Notes: generated from the sequence alone by a model not told the origin. A DNA stretch of 64,000 nt from Notoacmeibacter sp. MSK16QG-6 (GCF_024158145.1 NZ_JAMYXM010000001.1:372001-436000); one strand, 5' to 3'. Shown: positions 8,465 to 18,820, counted from the stretch's first letter. Numbers and translations are program-made.

Positions 8465-10024
8465 CTATCCCTCCGGCAGTACGGTGTTGATGTATGCCGC
8501 CCCATCCAGCAGCCCGGCAGCGGCCTGACGCGATGCGGCAAGCCATGGCTCTGGATAAAGGCCGAATGCGAGCGACACCATGACGATGATCGCTATCGGC
8601 GCCATACGGCTCATGGAAAGAACCGGCGTCGCGCCAATTTCCGTCCGCTCCAATTGAGCTTCGCGCCAGAACCCGAACGCGAATAGTCGGCCAAGGGCGA
8701 TGGTCGTCAGTAAACCGTTCACCAGAATGACGACGACCGTCAGATAGGCGTTTTTGGAAAGAGCCGCTTCGACCAGAATAGCTTTTGGCCATAAGCCCGA
8801 AAAGGGCGGCAGGCCAGATGTCGCCAAGACTATTCCAAGACCACAGAGAAGAAGGCCCGGCGACTGAACGGCGAGCCCACCCATCTTGAAGAGCGAGTCG
8901 CTGCCCGACAGCCAGCCCATTGCCCCTGCGAGAAGATAGAGGCCGGCCATCACGACCATTGAGTGGACTGCGTAGGCGATCGCGCCGCTCAGCGCCGCCA
9001 TCTCGCCGATGCCGAGCCCTACCAGAATAACGCCAATGCCGGATATGACCGCCCAGCCCACCATTCGGCGAATATCGCTGGAGGCAAGCAAGCCTAGTGC
9101 ACCGATCAGCATCGTCGCATTGGCTGCGATCAGGAAGATGGGCGCGAAGGTCTGACCGAGTTCCGGAAAGAGCAGAACCAAGGTCCGCAGAAGCGCATAG
9201 ACGCCGACCTTGGTCAGCAACGCAGCAAAAAGGGCTGCCGAGGTGGAACGCGTTACGTGATAGGAGGCTGGCAGCCAGGCATTGAGTGGAAAGGCTGCAG
9301 CCTTCATCAGAAATGCGAAGGTCAGCAGCGCGCCAAAGCTCATCACGGGCGCTGCCAGTTCGCCGCTCCGCGCCTTTACGGCCAGATCGGCCATGTTGAG
9401 CGTGCCCGCAATGCCGTAAATCAGGCCGACACTGATAAGAAAAAGCGTTGTCGCGACCAGATTCAGAATGGCGTATTTGAAGGTGCCATCGAGTTGGATC
9501 GGGTTGGAGCCAAGCGCCAGCAGGCCGAAGCTGGAGATCAGGAGAACCTCGAACCAGACGTATAGGTTGAAAATATCCCCCGTCAGGAAGGCGCCCGTTA
9601 CGCCGGCAAGCATAAGCAGGTAGAAGGTGAAATAGCCGTAGCGATACTCTGTGGCTTCGACCTCCGCCGTGGCGAAGATGGCGCAAACCAGGCCGGTGAA
9701 AGCAGTGATCGTCGCGAAAATCGCTCCCAGCGTATCTACGGCGAAAACGATGCCAAAAGGCGGCAGCCAGCTTCCCATAGCCATATGGATGGGGCCTTCG
9801 TTCCAGACCCGGATCAATAGACCGATATTGGCGGCGAGCATCAAAAGCATGACGCCGATGGAAGCTGGCGCATGCCAGGCGATCCGCTTGCGCAGAATGA
9901 GAAGGGCCGCAGCACCCAGAAACGGCAACGCGACCGGTGCGATGACCAGCCAGTCCCAGGCGCTCAAAGCCTCGGTGACCATCGCGAGGGAACGATCGAT
10001 TTTCGTTACGCCAGCAGCGGCCAT
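8465..10024 (-). CDS. mrpD: Mrp-type antiporter subunit D (complex I-like)
   Basis: 519 residues with about 14 membrane helices. It belongs to the proton-translocating family shared by Mrp subunits A/D and complex I NuoL/M/N. Characteristic stretches include NLYVWFEVLLISSFGLLALG, the lysine-bearing FAFLMKAAAFPLNAWLP and SDIRRMVGWAVISGIG. It separates subunits C and E by three bases on each side. It forms one half of the ion-translocating core with MrpA. Confidence 0.95.
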   Translation of the reverse strand: MAAAGVTKIDRSLAMVTEALSAWDWLVIAPVALPFLGAAALLILRKRIAWHAPASIGVMLLMLAANIGLLIRVWNEGPIHMAMGSWLPPFGIVFAVDTLGAIFATITAFTGLVCAIFATAEVEATEYRYGYFTFYLLMLAGVTGAFLTGDIFNLYVWFEVLLISSFGLLALGSNPIQLDGTFKYAILNLVATTLFLISVGLIYGIAGTLNMADLAVKARSGELAAPVMSFGALLTFAFLMKAAAFPLNAWLPASYHVTRSTSAALFAALLTKVGVYALLRTLVLLFPELGQTFAPIFLIAANATMLIGALGLLASSDIRRMVGWAVISGIGVILVGLGIGEMAALSGAIAYAVHSMVVMAGLYLLAGAMGWLSGSDSLFKMGGLAVQSPGLLLCGLGIVLATSGLPPFSGLWPKAILVEAALSKNAYLTVVVILVNGLLTTIALGRLFAFGFWREAQLERTEIGATPVLSMSRMAPIAIIVMVSLAFGLYPEPWLAASRQAAAGLLDGAAYINTVLPEG

Positions 10025-10027
10025 AGG

Positions 10028-10405
10028 TCAGTATCCCCGCGGTGGGCTGTCATCTTCCACCGGCTCCGCCAGTCGCATCTTGTCGGAATCATCGGTGCCA
10101 AGATCCTGATAGGCGCGATATGCGAGCACGAGGAGGAAAACGAAAAATGAAAAGGAAATTACGATCGCGGTGAGGATGAGCGCCTGCGGTAGTGGATTGG
10201 CGACATCGGTCGTCGGCACATAGGAATCGACCGGAATGATAGGCGGCACATCGGAGCGAAAGCGGCCAACCGTGAAAATCAACAAATTGACCGCGTTTCC
10301 GAGCAGAACGACGCCCAGCAGCATGCGGATCGTATGAAGGGAGAGCATCAGATAGACCGCGGAAGCGAACAGCAGCCCGACAACCACGCTAAGAACGGTT
10401 TCCAC
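10028..10405 (-). CDS. mrpC: Mrp-type antiporter subunit C (NuoK-like)
   Basis: 125 residues from a GTG start at 10403-10405, chosen because it overlaps the mrpB stop by one base (TAGTG) and fits the family N-terminus. The longer frame to 10540 runs inside mrpB. Three membrane helices, with the NuoK/MnhC pattern MLLGVVLLGNAVNLLIF and PLPQALILTAIVIS. The C-terminal tail is charged. MrpC resembles complex I subunit NuoK. Confidence 0.93.
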   Translation of the reverse strand: METVLSVVVGLLFASAVYLMLSLHTIRMLLGVVLLGNAVNLLIFTVGRFRSDVPPIIPVDSYVPTTDVANPLPQALILTAIVISFSFFVFLLVLAYRAYQDLGTDDSDKMRLAEPVEDDSPPRGY

Positions 10406-10824
10406 TACTCGACCTCTCTTTCTTCGAGCGCAAGCCCGATCGATGAGAAGGTGCCGAGAACCACCAGATAGACGCCAATATCGAAAAAGAGTGGCGTCGA
10501 CAGATCGATGCTCTGTCCAAAAAGATGGACCGTCGTCCATAGACCGGTAAGAAATCCGGCCTTGGCAAAGATGCTCGCCAGCCCGGCCAGTGTCGCGATG
10601 AAAAGACCCGCGCCAGCGATCGTCATCGGGTGAAACCGCAGCGAGCGCCGTACCGGCGAAACCCCGCAGGCAATACCGTAAACCGCGTTGGCCGATGCGG
10701 CTATCAGGCCACCGATAAAACCGCCGCCCGGCTCGTTGTGCCCACGAAGAAGAATGAAAATCGAAAAGATGATCATCAGCGCCGTGAGAAAAGGCGCAAC
10801 CGTGCGGAAAATGACAGTGCGCAT
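10405..10824 (-). CDS. mrpB: Mrp-type antiporter subunit B
   Basis: 139 residues, four membrane helices. MnhB family signature [14 protein letters not shown] near residue 30. The ATG at 10822-10824 overlaps the mrpA stop by one base (TGATG). A separate mrpB makes this a seven-gene (group 1) Mrp operon rather than the six-gene form in which A and B are fused. Confidence 0.94.
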   Translation of the reverse strand: MRTVIFRTVAPFLTALMIIFSIFILLRGHNEPGGGFIGGLIAASANAVYGIACGVSPVRRSLRFHPMTIAGAGLFIATLAGLASIFAKAGFLTGLWTTVHLFGQSIDLSTPLFFDIGVYLVVLGTFSSIGLALEEREVE

Positions 10825-13160
10825 CAGGAGCGGTCTCCGGTTTCGGTGGCGATATCCTCTATCCTCGGGCGGCGGATGCGGATGAGACCGAGAACGGCCA
10901 AGCCTGCGATCATCACGACCGCGATCTCACCAAGCGTATCGAGACCACGGAAATCGACGATGATGACGTTCACGATGTTGCGGCCATGGGCGATGGTTCG
11001 GGAATACTGTTCGTAAAACTCGCTTAGCCGGCTATCGAATGGCGTCTGCGTGACCGCCAGAAGGAGCGCGCCAATGCCAATGCCGCACAAACCCGCAATG
11101 CCGCCATCGATCAGCTTTTCGGGATCGGACCTGTGGTCGGTTTTGGCCAGCGGAATGCGGGTCATGACGAGAGCAAGAATCACAACGGAGAGCGTTTCGA
11201 CCATGAACTGGGTGAATGAGAGATCCGGCGCACCCTCCAGCATGAACAGCACGGCAACGCCAAACCCTTGTATCCCCAGTGAGACAATGGCGGTCAGACG
11301 GTTATGCGCCATGATGACCGTGCCCATGCCGACAACGATAATGAGCAGGATCGTCCATTCGTGAATGGCTAGATCCGGCCACTCCGGTAGCGCCGGAACT
11401 TCCGAGAAAAAGCTGAGCGAGAACAGGATTGTGAAGGCCAGGGCGCAAAAAACCGTGGTCATGTAAAGATCGAGCCTACCGCTCTGAAAGAAATATGTGA
11501 TCCGATGCGCGGCAGTCGTAAGCCCGGCTATCACCTGATCGAACCCACGGTCCGGCCCCCAGCCGAAGGCGACCAGCGCCCTATCCACGCCGGCGCGCAG
11601 ACGATCCTGCAGCAGGTAGATACCGACTCCGAGCGCGATGGTCAGCACCGTTAGATAGAACGCGGTGGAAAGGTGCGGGATAGGTCCGATTTCGACCGGC
11701 ACCACTTCGCCCGCGACGGCAGAGGCCATCGGTATCGAAATCGTCTCATGAAAGACGTGGTAGAAAAGTCCTGCGCCGATCCCACATAGCGCCAGAATGG
11801 CAGGACCGACCCAGAGATCGGGCGGCCCCTCATGAGCGTGCTTCGGCGCTTTCATCTCCTTGCCGAGGAAAGGCCGGAGACCGACGATAAAGCCGAGCGC
11901 CAGCATGAGCCCGTTGCCGACAATAGCCGCAGCCAGCAGCACGATCGACCAGGGATCGTCTCCGAGAAGGCCGTAATACATTTCCTCCTTGGCCAAGAAC
12001 CCGACAAAAGGCGGCAGGCCGCCCATCGACAGCGCGCAGAGCAATGCGATTGCGAAGGTCAACGGCATGCCATGACGCAAGCCAGAGAGCTGCCGCAGAT
12101 CGCGCGAGCCCGCCTCGTGATCGATACCGCCAGCAACCATAAAGAGGCCGCCTTTGAACAGCGAATGGGCAATCAGATAGAGCACCGCGCCTGCGATTGC
12201 GCCTTCGGTCCCAAAGCCGGTCAGCATGACGAGGAGGCCGAGCGACGCGACGGTCGTGTAGGCAAGGACCAGTTTCAAATCGGTCTGTCGTAGGCCGAGA
12301 ATCGTGCCTGTCAGTAGGGTTACAGCGCCGAAGACCGGCAGCACCGTCTCCCAAACGACCGTATCTCCCATGGCTGGCTGGAGGCGCATGAGGAGATAGA
12401 CGCCGGCTTTGACCATGGTGGCCGAATGCAGATAGGCCGAGACGGGCGTCGGCGCTTCCATTGCATTGGGCAGCCAGAAGTGAAATGGAAACTGCGCGCT
12501 CTTGGTGAACGCGCCGCCCAGAACGAGGATGAAGCAGGCCAGATAGACGGGAAGATCTCGCAAACCGTTTTCCAGGGCCATGATTTCGGACATGCTGGAC
12601 GCGCCGCTTGCGTAACGTATCAGCAGAAAGCCCGCCAACAACGATAGCCCGCCCATCCCGGTGACGACCAGCGCCTGGATCGCTGCGCGACGCGACGACA
12701 TTCTCTCGCGCTCGAACCCGATAAGGAGGAACGAGCTGATTGACGTCAATTCCCAGAACACGAACAGCATGATGAGGTCGTCGGCCAAGACCAGACCCTG
12801 CATTGCGCCCATGAACAGGAAGAGATAGCAGAGAAAACGCGGCAGCCGCGCATCGCCCTTCAAATAAGCTCCCGCGAAAAGAACGATGAGTGTGCCTATC
12901 CCGCTGACCAGAATGGCAAATGTCAGCGAAAGCCCGTCGAGAAGAACAGAAAATTCCGCACCGAAACTTGGTATCCAGGGCACGGCGATCGCTTCGCTTC
13001 TGTCACCGAAAAAGTGTGGCAAAAGACGCAGCCAGAACAGGAAGAGCAGAAGCGGGAATAGGGCCAGCACAATGGCGAGCCAGCGCGACAGAAAACGTCC
13101 CAGAAGAGGAGCGAGGATAGCCGCCAGAAAGGGAACCGCGAGCGCGGCAAGCGCGATCAA
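10824..13160 (-). CDS. mrpA: Mrp-type antiporter subunit A (NuoL-like)
   Basis: 778 residues and about 20 membrane helices. The N-terminal 500 residues are NuoL-like ([51 protein letters not shown] is split over the conserved ion channel). The C-terminal part holds the extra MrpA domain with [13 protein letters not shown] and [17 protein letters not shown]. First gene of the mrp operon, with its promoter in the 170 bases shared with the divergent msrB. Length is typical for group 1 MrpA. Confidence 0.95.
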   Translation of the reverse strand: MIALAALAVPFLAAILAPLLGRFLSRWLAIVLALFPLLLFLFWLRLLPHFFGDRSEAIAVPWIPSFGAEFSVLLDGLSLTFAILVSGIGTLIVLFAGAYLKGDARLPRFLCYLFLFMGAMQGLVLADDLIMLFVFWELTSISSFLLIGFERERMSSRRAAIQALVVTGMGGLSLLAGFLLIRYASGASSMSEIMALENGLRDLPVYLACFILVLGGAFTKSAQFPFHFWLPNAMEAPTPVSAYLHSATMVKAGVYLLMRLQPAMGDTVVWETVLPVFGAVTLLTGTILGLRQTDLKLVLAYTTVASLGLLVMLTGFGTEGAIAGAVLYLIAHSLFKGGLFMVAGGIDHEAGSRDLRQLSGLRHGMPLTFAIALLCALSMGGLPPFVGFLAKEEMYYGLLGDDPWSIVLLAAAIVGNGLMLALGFIVGLRPFLGKEMKAPKHAHEGPPDLWVGPAILALCGIGAGLFYHVFHETISIPMASAVAGEVVPVEIGPIPHLSTAFYLTVLTIALGVGIYLLQDRLRAGVDRALVAFGWGPDRGFDQVIAGLTTAAHRITYFFQSGRLDLYMTTVFCALAFTILFSLSFFSEVPALPEWPDLAIHEWTILLIIVVGMGTVIMAHNRLTAIVSLGIQGFGVAVLFMLEGAPDLSFTQFMVETLSVVILALVMTRIPLAKTDHRSDPEKLIDGGIAGLCGIGIGALLLAVTQTPFDSRLSEFYEQYSRTIAHGRNIVNVIIVDFRGLDTLGEIAVVMIAGLAVLGLIRIRRPRIEDIATETGDRS

Positions 13161-13333
13161 AGCTCTGTTCCTCTCAGTCCATCCATCAAACCCTGCCCAG
13201 TTTTTCGCGCATTTCTGCGTTTCCGTATAAGATCGGACCGGGCCGGGTCAATCGCCACACAGCCCGCTTTTCCCCATCCTCTAAAATTTTAGCACTGTTG
13301 AACTATATCTGCGCAGAGCATGAGGAGAACACG

Positions 13334-13744
13334 ATGAACCCGACGAAACCGCCTTCCGAACGAAGCGAAAAAGAATGGCAGGAACTGCTGAGCCCGGAAG
13401 AGTTTCGAGTCCTTCGGAAACATGGCACCGAACGCGCTGGCACCTCGCCTCTCAATCATGAAAAGCGCCAGGGCACCTTCGCGTGTGCCGGTTGCGGCAA
13501 GCCGCTTTTCTCTTCCGACGCCAAATATGAAAGTGGCACCGGCTGGCCGAGTTTCTATCAGCCGGTTGGAGACGATGCCGTCACAACCCACAAGGATCGT
13601 TCGCTTTTCATGGTTCGCACGGAAGTCAGATGCGCCGAGTGCGACGGCCATCTCGGCCATGTTTTTCCAGACGGTCCGCAGCCGACCGGGCTGCGTTACT
13701 GCATGAACGGCGTCGCCATGAATTTCGAGCCGAAGGACGAGTGA
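13334..13744 (+). CDS. msrB: peptide-methionine (R)-S-oxide reductase
   Basis: 136 residues, cytoplasmic. Reduces methionine-R-sulfoxide in proteins using thioredoxin. Two zinc-binding CxxC motifs are present (CAGC near residue 52, CAEC near residue 97), and the catalytic cysteine lies in RYCMNG near the C-terminus. [11 protein letters not shown] and [11 protein letters not shown] are diagnostic. The start ATG 13334 follows GAGGAGA by about 6 bases, better than the ATG at 13298, which has no ribosome-binding site. Confidence 0.95.
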   Translation: MNPTKPPSERSEKEWQELLSPEEFRVLRKHGTERAGTSPLNHEKRQGTFACAGCGKPLFSSDAKYESGTGWPSFYQPVGDDAVTTHKDRSLFMVRTEVRCAECDGHLGHVFPDGPQPTGLRYCMNGVAMNFEPKDE

Positions 13745-13774
13745 GCGAGTGCCGGCAGCTTCCAGTGTGCCGCT

Positions 13775-14467
13775 CTATTCCCCGGTCTTCATCTGCTCGA
13801 TCAATGCCTGATCGCGCGCCTTGGCGTTCTTATAAGCCTCGCGCTCGCGGATGCGCTCAATGTAGGTCTTGAAGGCCGCGCGTTCGGGGATAGTGCCGAA
13901 TGAAAGACCCCAATCGACATGGCTGCCGACATAACAGTCGGCCATTGTAAAGCGATCACCGCAGACATAGTGACGGCCACTCAGATGGTCCTCGAGCGCG
14001 TCGATCGTCCGCTCGAAATTTCCAAAGCCAAGCATGCCCTGCTTCTGTGGATCGTCCGGTACTTCCCAGCCCATGGCGCGGCTCGTCACCGCCTGTTCGA
14101 GCGGACCGGCGCAAAAGAGAACCCATCTGTAGTAGGCAGCGCGCTCATCATCCATCGGTCCAAGTCGCCGATCCTGAAAAACGTCAGCAAGATAAAGCCC
14201 GATTGCCGCGGCCTCCGTCACGATTTTTTCGCCATGAGCGATAGCCGGAACCTTGGCCATCGGGTTGATGCGGCGGTAATCGTCGGCGGCCATTCCCGTC
14301 GGCCCATATGCCAGAATATGCTCGTCGTAATCGACGGCCACCTCCTCCAGCATCCAGCGTGCGATCTGTCCCCGGCTCATCGGGTTCGTATAAAAACAAT
14401 CTCGGCCGCCATGTGACCCTCCCGGAACATTTCCAGAACAATAATTGTCTTGACCTATCGGGGTCAA
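13775..14467 (-). CDS. glutathione S-transferase family protein, start region apparently shifted
   Basis: The open frame gives 230 residues. The conserved protein begins at FYTNPMSRGQIARWM, a thioredoxin-like GST N-domain, followed by INPMAKVPAI and a helical C-domain (YVCGDRFTMADCYVG). A GST would normally start only a few residues before FYTNP. The expected ATG with a strong GGGAGGG ribosome-binding site is at 14410-14412, but it is one base out of frame. One extra T in the T5 run at 14392-14396 (minus strand) would give M-A-A-E-I-V-F-Y-T-N-P. The in-frame ATG at 14467 adds an unusual 26-residue leader. Probable detoxification enzyme, substrate unknown. Confidence 0.75.
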   Translation of the reverse strand: MTPIGQDNYCSGNVPGGSHGGRDCFYTNPMSRGQIARWMLEEVAVDYDEHILAYGPTGMAADDYRRINPMAKVPAIAHGEKIVTEAAAIGLYLADVFQDRRLGPMDDERAAYYRWVLFCAGPLEQAVTSRAMGWEVPDDPQKQGMLGFGNFERTIDALEDHLSGRHYVCGDRFTMADCYVGSHVDWGLSFGTIPERAAFKTYIERIREREAYKNAKARDQALIEQMKTGE

Positions 14468-14555
14468 GCTTTTCTCACCTCACGCGACCGCGATCTATCA
14501 CCCGGCACCATCTTACTCGACCGCCGCCCTTGCCGCAGGCGGCGAAACACCGCAC

Positions 14556-16712
14556 ATGACTGACATGACCGAACAAAAAAGAAATGATCTCATGAGCCGT
14601 TCCAGCGCGTCTTTCCCGCAAACCGTAAAAGCGCCGACAGCCGGGAAAATTCCTGCCGAAGAGACCCGCCACGGCATTTCGCGCGGCGACGATTACGCCT
14701 GGCTACGGGCCGAGAACTGGCAGGAAATGTTTCACGATCCGAGCCTGCTGGACCCGGCAATCCGCGCCCATCTTGAGGCGGAAAACGATTATGCGAAAGC
14801 GTTGATGACGGATACGGACGAGCTGCGCAAAGCGCTGTTCGCCGAAATGAAGGGCCGCATCAAGGAAGATGACAGTTCGGTCCCTCTCCCCGATGGGCCC
14901 TACGCTTACGGCACGAAGTATGAGATTGGCGGCGAGCACCCGAAATTCATTCGTACGCCCCGCGATGGCGGCGAAGAAACGGTCGTTCTGGATGGCGACG
15001 CGGAGGCGGAGGGCAAGGCCTATTTCCGGCTTGGCGGAGTCGATCACTCGCCGAACCACCGGCGCGCACTCTGGGGCCATGACAGCAAGGGCTCGGAGTT
15101 CTACACGCTTGCTGTGCGCAGCATCGGCCGCACCGGCGATACCGACAGGATCGAGAAGACCGGAGGCTCCGGCACCTGGGCCGCCGATTCCGACGCGTTT
15201 TTCTATACCCGGCTCGACGACAATCATCGACCGAAGGAGATTTTGCTGCACCGGCTTGGCGATCCGGCCTCCGAAGACGTTTCCATCTACACCGAAGACG
15301 ATGACGGCATGTTCATGGGCGTCGGTGGCATGCGCCTCAACGACTGGATCATGATTTCGGTCCACGACCACGAGACCACCGAATATCGTCTGGTGCCGGC
15401 GGATTTGTCCGATCTGACGCCGAAGGTCGTTCATCCCCGCGAGGAGGGGCTGCAATACGAGTTGGAGGAAGGCGGCGACGTTTTCTTCATCCTGACCAAT
15501 GCCGATGGTGCGAAAGACTTCAAGGTCATGGAAACGCCGGTTGGCGATCCGTCGAAAGCGAACTGGCGTGAGGTCGTGCCGCATGAAGCCGGGCGGCTGA
15601 TCCTGTCCATCGCGTCATTCGCCGACCACCTCGTCCGTCTGGAACGGAAGGATGGCCTGCCGCGTATCGTCATCCGCGACCGCCAGACCGGCGAAGAACA
15701 CGCCATCGCTTTCGAGGAAGAGGCCTATTCGCTCGGTCTTGGCAATTCCTACGAATACGACACGACCAAAATCCGCTTTTCCTATTCGTCGATGACGACG
15801 CCGAGTCAGATCTATGAATACGATCTGAGAACGCGCGAACGACGCCTGCTCAAAGAGCAGGAAGTCCCTTCGGGCCACGATGCCTCGCATTACGTCACGC
15901 GGCGGGTTCATGCGCGAAGTCATGATGGCGAGATGGTGCCGGTATCGGTCCTCTATCACCGCGACACGCCGCTGGACGGCACAGCGCCATGCCTCCTCTA
16001 CGGCTACGGTTCTTACGGCATCTCGATACCGGCGAGCTTCAACACCAACGCTTTCAGCCTGGTCAATCGCGGCTTCATCTATGCCATCGCCCATATTCGC
16101 GGCGGAAAAGACAAGGGTTGGAACTGGTACGAAACCGGCAAGCGGGCGCAGAAAGCCAATACTTTCCATGACTTCATCGCTGCGGCGGCCCACCTCGTCA
16201 GCCATGAGTTCACGTCACACGACCGGATCGTCGCACAGGGCGGTTCGGCAGGCGGCATGTTGATGGGAGCGGTCGCCAACATGGCCCCCGAAAGCTTCGG
16301 CGGCATCATCGCCGAAGTGCCCTTTGTCGACGTGCTTACCACCATGCTGGACGATACGCTGCCGCTGACCCCGCCGGAATGGCCCGAATGGGGAAATCCC
16401 ATCGAAAACGCCGACGACTATGCAACGATTGCCGCCTATTCCCCGGTCGACAATGTCGCGGCCCTCCCCTACCCGCCGATCCTGGCACTGGCCGGCCTCA
16501 CCGACCCGCGCGTCACCTACTGGGAGCCGGCCAAATGGGTCGCGAAACTGCGCGAATATTCGACCTCGGATGCGCCAGTGCTGTTCAAGATCAATATGGA
16601 TGCAGGCCACGCCGGCGCATCGGGCCGCTTTTCGCGGTTGGAAGAAGTCGCCTTCTCCTATGCGTTTGCGCTGAAGGTAGCGAAGAAGATGGATGCGGAG
16701 GCGGTGGGTTAG
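14556..16712 (+). CDS. ptrB: S9 family oligopeptidase, oligopeptidase B type
   Basis: 718 residues. N-terminal beta-propeller domain (about residues 90-420) followed by an alpha/beta-hydrolase domain. The nucleophile serine is in GGSAGGMLMG, preceded by YGSYGISIPASFN and AHIRGGKDKGWNWYE, and the catalytic histidine is in DAGHAGASGRF. This pattern fits oligopeptidase B, a cytoplasmic enzyme that cuts short peptides after basic residues. An alternative start is the ATG at 14592, 12 codons in, since the first residues look unconserved. The stop interlocks with that of the convergent gene over bases 16709-16712. Confidence 0.88.
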   Translation: MTDMTEQKRNDLMSRSSASFPQTVKAPTAGKIPAEETRHGISRGDDYAWLRAENWQEMFHDPSLLDPAIRAHLEAENDYAKALMTDTDELRKALFAEMKGRIKEDDSSVPLPDGPYAYGTKYEIGGEHPKFIRTPRDGGEETVVLDGDAEAEGKAYFRLGGVDHSPNHRRALWGHDSKGSEFYTLAVRSIGRTGDTDRIEKTGGSGTWAADSDAFFYTRLDDNHRPKEILLHRLGDPASEDVSIYTEDDDGMFMGVGGMRLNDWIMISVHDHETTEYRLVPADLSDLTPKVVHPREEGLQYELEEGGDVFFILTNADGAKDFKVMETPVGDPSKANWREVVPHEAGRLILSIASFADHLVRLERKDGLPRIVIRDRQTGEEHAIAFEEEAYSLGLGNSYEYDTTKIRFSYSSMTTPSQIYEYDLRTRERRLLKEQEVPSGHDASHYVTRRVHARSHDGEMVPVSVLYHRDTPLDGTAPCLLYGYGSYGISIPASFNTNAFSLVNRGFIYAIAHIRGGKDKGWNWYETGKRAQKANTFHDFIAAAAHLVSHEFTSHDRIVAQGGSAGGMLMGAVANMAPESFGGIIAEVPFVDVLTTMLDDTLPLTPPEWPEWGNPIENADDYATIAAYSPVDNVAALPYPPILALAGLTDPRVTYWEPAKWVAKLREYSTSDAPVLFKINMDAGHAGASGRFSRLEEVAFSYAFALKVAKKMDAEAVG

Positions 16713-17179
16713 CCAGTGCTCGCAAGCAAACGCGCCGCCTTTGCCGAAGCCTTGGCGTGGTCGACACGATCGATGAACTGCCGGGCACGCGAGATGGGAT
16801 CGTAGCGATACTGATCGGGACCGAGCATCTTCCGGCTGTTGAGCTCGCTTGTGCTAAAGAGATCGAAGTCGACGATCTCGATCACACAATCCCATCCCTC
16901 GTAAGCGCCTGACCAGCCTTTGCGATGGTGCGCCAGCAGACGCGAACGCGTTGAATAGCCGTGATAGTCAAAGGCCAATTTTCCGTTCGTCGCGTAGATA
17001 TGGTTGCCCCAATACCCCTCGGCGGGAATGATCCGCTCTGCGTAAAATCCCGGCAGCGGAGGGTTTCGCAGATACGCGCCGGCCAGGATATGGCATGCCC
17101 CATGGCCAAAGAATATGCGATCCGGCAGGGCCCAGCGCCGTTCCGGGTCGTGCTTTTTGGCTGGGTCCAGAAAGTACAC
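16709..17179 (-). CDS. conserved-looking hypothetical protein (156 aa)
   Basis: 156 residues from the GTG at 17177-17179, five bases after the exporter stop. A longer frame to 17626 only reads through the exporter gene. No signal peptide. Distinctive segments are DRIFFGHGACHILAGAYL near residue 25, then FYAERIIPAEGYWGNHIYATNG, FDYHGYSTR and a Trp/Asp-rich WDCVIEIVDF. The His/Cys pair in GHGACH could be functional. The C-terminus is helical and basic. I do not recognise a named domain. Position suggests co-transcription with the TauE/SafE exporter. Confidence 0.65.
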   Translation of the reverse strand: MYFLDPAKKHDPERRWALPDRIFFGHGACHILAGAYLRNPPLPGFYAERIIPAEGYWGNHIYATNGKLAFDYHGYSTRSRLLAHHRKGWSGAYEGWDCVIEIVDFDLFSTSELNSRKMLGPDQYRYDPISRARQFIDRVDHAKASAKAARLLASTG

Positions 17180-17184
17180 TGCCC

Positions 17185-17946
17185 TTACCCCCGCCAGAAG
17201 TAATAGCCGGCCAGAAATAGTCCCACCGCGATGACGAACATGCGGACGGCCGTCTGCGGCACACGCTTTGCTGCCCAGACGCCTCCATAGCCGCCAAGCG
17301 CGACGCCGGGAATCATAGCCAGCGCGCCCGGCCATGAGATCACGCCGCCAGAAATGAAAACCACGATGGCGACGATGGCGATGACGTTTGAGAGCAGGTT
17401 CTTCAGCGCGTTGAGGCGATGGTAGTCGCCGCCTTCCGTCAGGCCCAGCGTCGCCAGCATCATGATACCCATACCGGCGCCGAAGAAGCCTCCATAAATG
17501 GAGGCGATGGACTGGACGGCTATGCTTGCCAGCGTGCTTCGCTGCGTTTCGTCGTCGGCTTCCGTCGGTTTCGGCTTCAGCCAAGGTCCGGCAGCGAATA
17601 GCGCCGTGGCCGCCAGCAGCAGCCATGGGACAAGCGCAGCGAAACGGTCATTCGAAAGCCAGAGCAGAAAGAGCGCGCCGCATAGCGAGCCGACCATAGA
17701 GGCAATGGCGAGAAACACTGCACTCCGCACGACCTGCCGGATCGAAGACCAGTAGGCCAATGTCGACGTGAAATAGCCCGGCAGTTGAGCGATCGACGAG
17801 GTCGCGTTGGCTGAGATGGGCGGAACGCCGAGCAGCGACAGTGCCCCGAACGCGATGAATGTGCCTCCGCCGGCAACCGCATTGATGGCGCCCGATACGA
17901 ACCCCGCAAGGAACAGCAGGCCAATTTCCATCGCGCCCATTTCCAC
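17185..17946 (-). CDS. TauE/SafE family permease (sulfite/organosulfonate exporter type)
   Basis: 253 residues with 7-8 membrane helices. The N-terminal signature LAGFVSGAINAVAGGGTFIAFGALSLLG and the internal repeat SIYGGFFGAGMGIMMLATLGL are typical of the TauE/SafE family, members of which export sulfite, sulfoacetate or related anions. The substrate cannot be told from sequence. The start may be the ATG at 17946 or the one at 17931 (fifth codon later). Confidence 0.9.
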   Translation of the reverse strand: MEMGAMEIGLLFLAGFVSGAINAVAGGGTFIAFGALSLLGVPPISANATSSIAQLPGYFTSTLAYWSSIRQVVRSAVFLAIASMVGSLCGALFLLWLSNDRFAALVPWLLLAATALFAAGPWLKPKPTEADDETQRSTLASIAVQSIASIYGGFFGAGMGIMMLATLGLTEGGDYHRLNALKNLLSNVIAIVAIVVFISGGVISWPGALAMIPGVALGGYGGVWAAKRVPQTAVRMFVIAVGLFLAGYYFWRG

Positions 17947-18216
17947 CGCCTCACCCTTTGAAAAGTTGCCATTAGCGGTGCCGTCAGCCGCATGGCAAGG
18001 CGATCTGCTGCAAAAGTCGAACGATAGCAGCGCGGGATTGTGAACGGATTGTCATCGAATGGGCGCTTGTGGTGAACGGTGAGGGCCTTAGTTTGTGCAT
18101 CGTGTAAATGCCAGCCGCAGATCGAGGTCCCCCGAACTCGGTTAGCGGCCCTTATTTCGTTCTGGCCCAGCCGGTTCGATATCTTTAGCCCCGATCTCAA
18201 CTTGAAGGAGATTTCA

Positions 18217-18798
18217 ATGATACGTTCGCTTACCCTTGCCGCAGCCGCTTCTGCCCTACTGGCCACCAGCGCCTATGCCGAGCCGGTCAAATATACGCTC
18301 GATCCCAGTCACAGCCAGGTCGTTTTCACCTATAGTCATCTCGGCTTTTCCAATACGACCGGCATGTTCAGCGGTTTCGAAGGCGAGATCATGTTCGATG
18401 AGGAAGACCCGGAAGCCTCGTCGGTCAATGTCGAGATTCCTGCTTCCTCCATCATCACGGGTTGGGACAAGCGCAACGAGCATTTCAGCAGCGATGATTT
18501 TCTCAGCGCCGAAGCGAACCCGGTCGTCACTTTTGCCTCGACCGATATTAAGAAGACCGGAGACGACACCGCGGAAATCACCGGCGACCTGACCATGAAC
18601 GGCGTCACCAAGCCGGTCACGCTCGACGCGAAGCTCAACAAGAGCGGCGATCACCCGATGGCGAACAAGCCGTGGGCCGGTTTCGATGCAACGGCCACGA
18701 TCAAGCGCAGCGAGTGGGATATGGGCAAGTTTGCGCCCAATGTATCCGACGAAGTCGAGCTAAATATTTCTGTCGAAGCCCAGAAGGCCGACAGCTAA
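18217..18798 (+). CDS. YceI family periplasmic lipocalin-like protein
   Basis: 193 residues. Residues 1-22 form a Sec signal peptide ending near ATSAYA-EP. The mature part is a YceI domain (KYTLDPSHSQVVFTYSHLGFSNTTGMF, then TGDLTMNGVTKPVTLD and FDATATIKRSEWDMG), an eight-stranded barrel that binds isoprenoid lipids such as polyprenyl chains or quinones. The ATG at 18217 follows AAGGAG by 6 bases. Frames extending to 18079 are not needed. It is convergent with a second YceI domain fused to cytochrome b561. Confidence 0.93.
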   Translation: MIRSLTLAAAASALLATSAYAEPVKYTLDPSHSQVVFTYSHLGFSNTTGMFSGFEGEIMFDEEDPEASSVNVEIPASSIITGWDKRNEHFSSDDFLSAEANPVVTFASTDIKKTGDDTAEITGDLTMNGVTKPVTLDAKLNKSGDHPMANKPWAGFDATATIKRSEWDMGKFAPNVSDEVELNISVEAQKADS

Positions 18799-18820
18799 CG
18801 GCTCTGCAAATTCTTATCGG

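Noticed and set aside
8337-9686. 449-residue minus-strand frame across mrpD
   Set aside because: It is in another frame of mrpD, has the Arg/Ser-rich composition of shadow frames and no family pattern.
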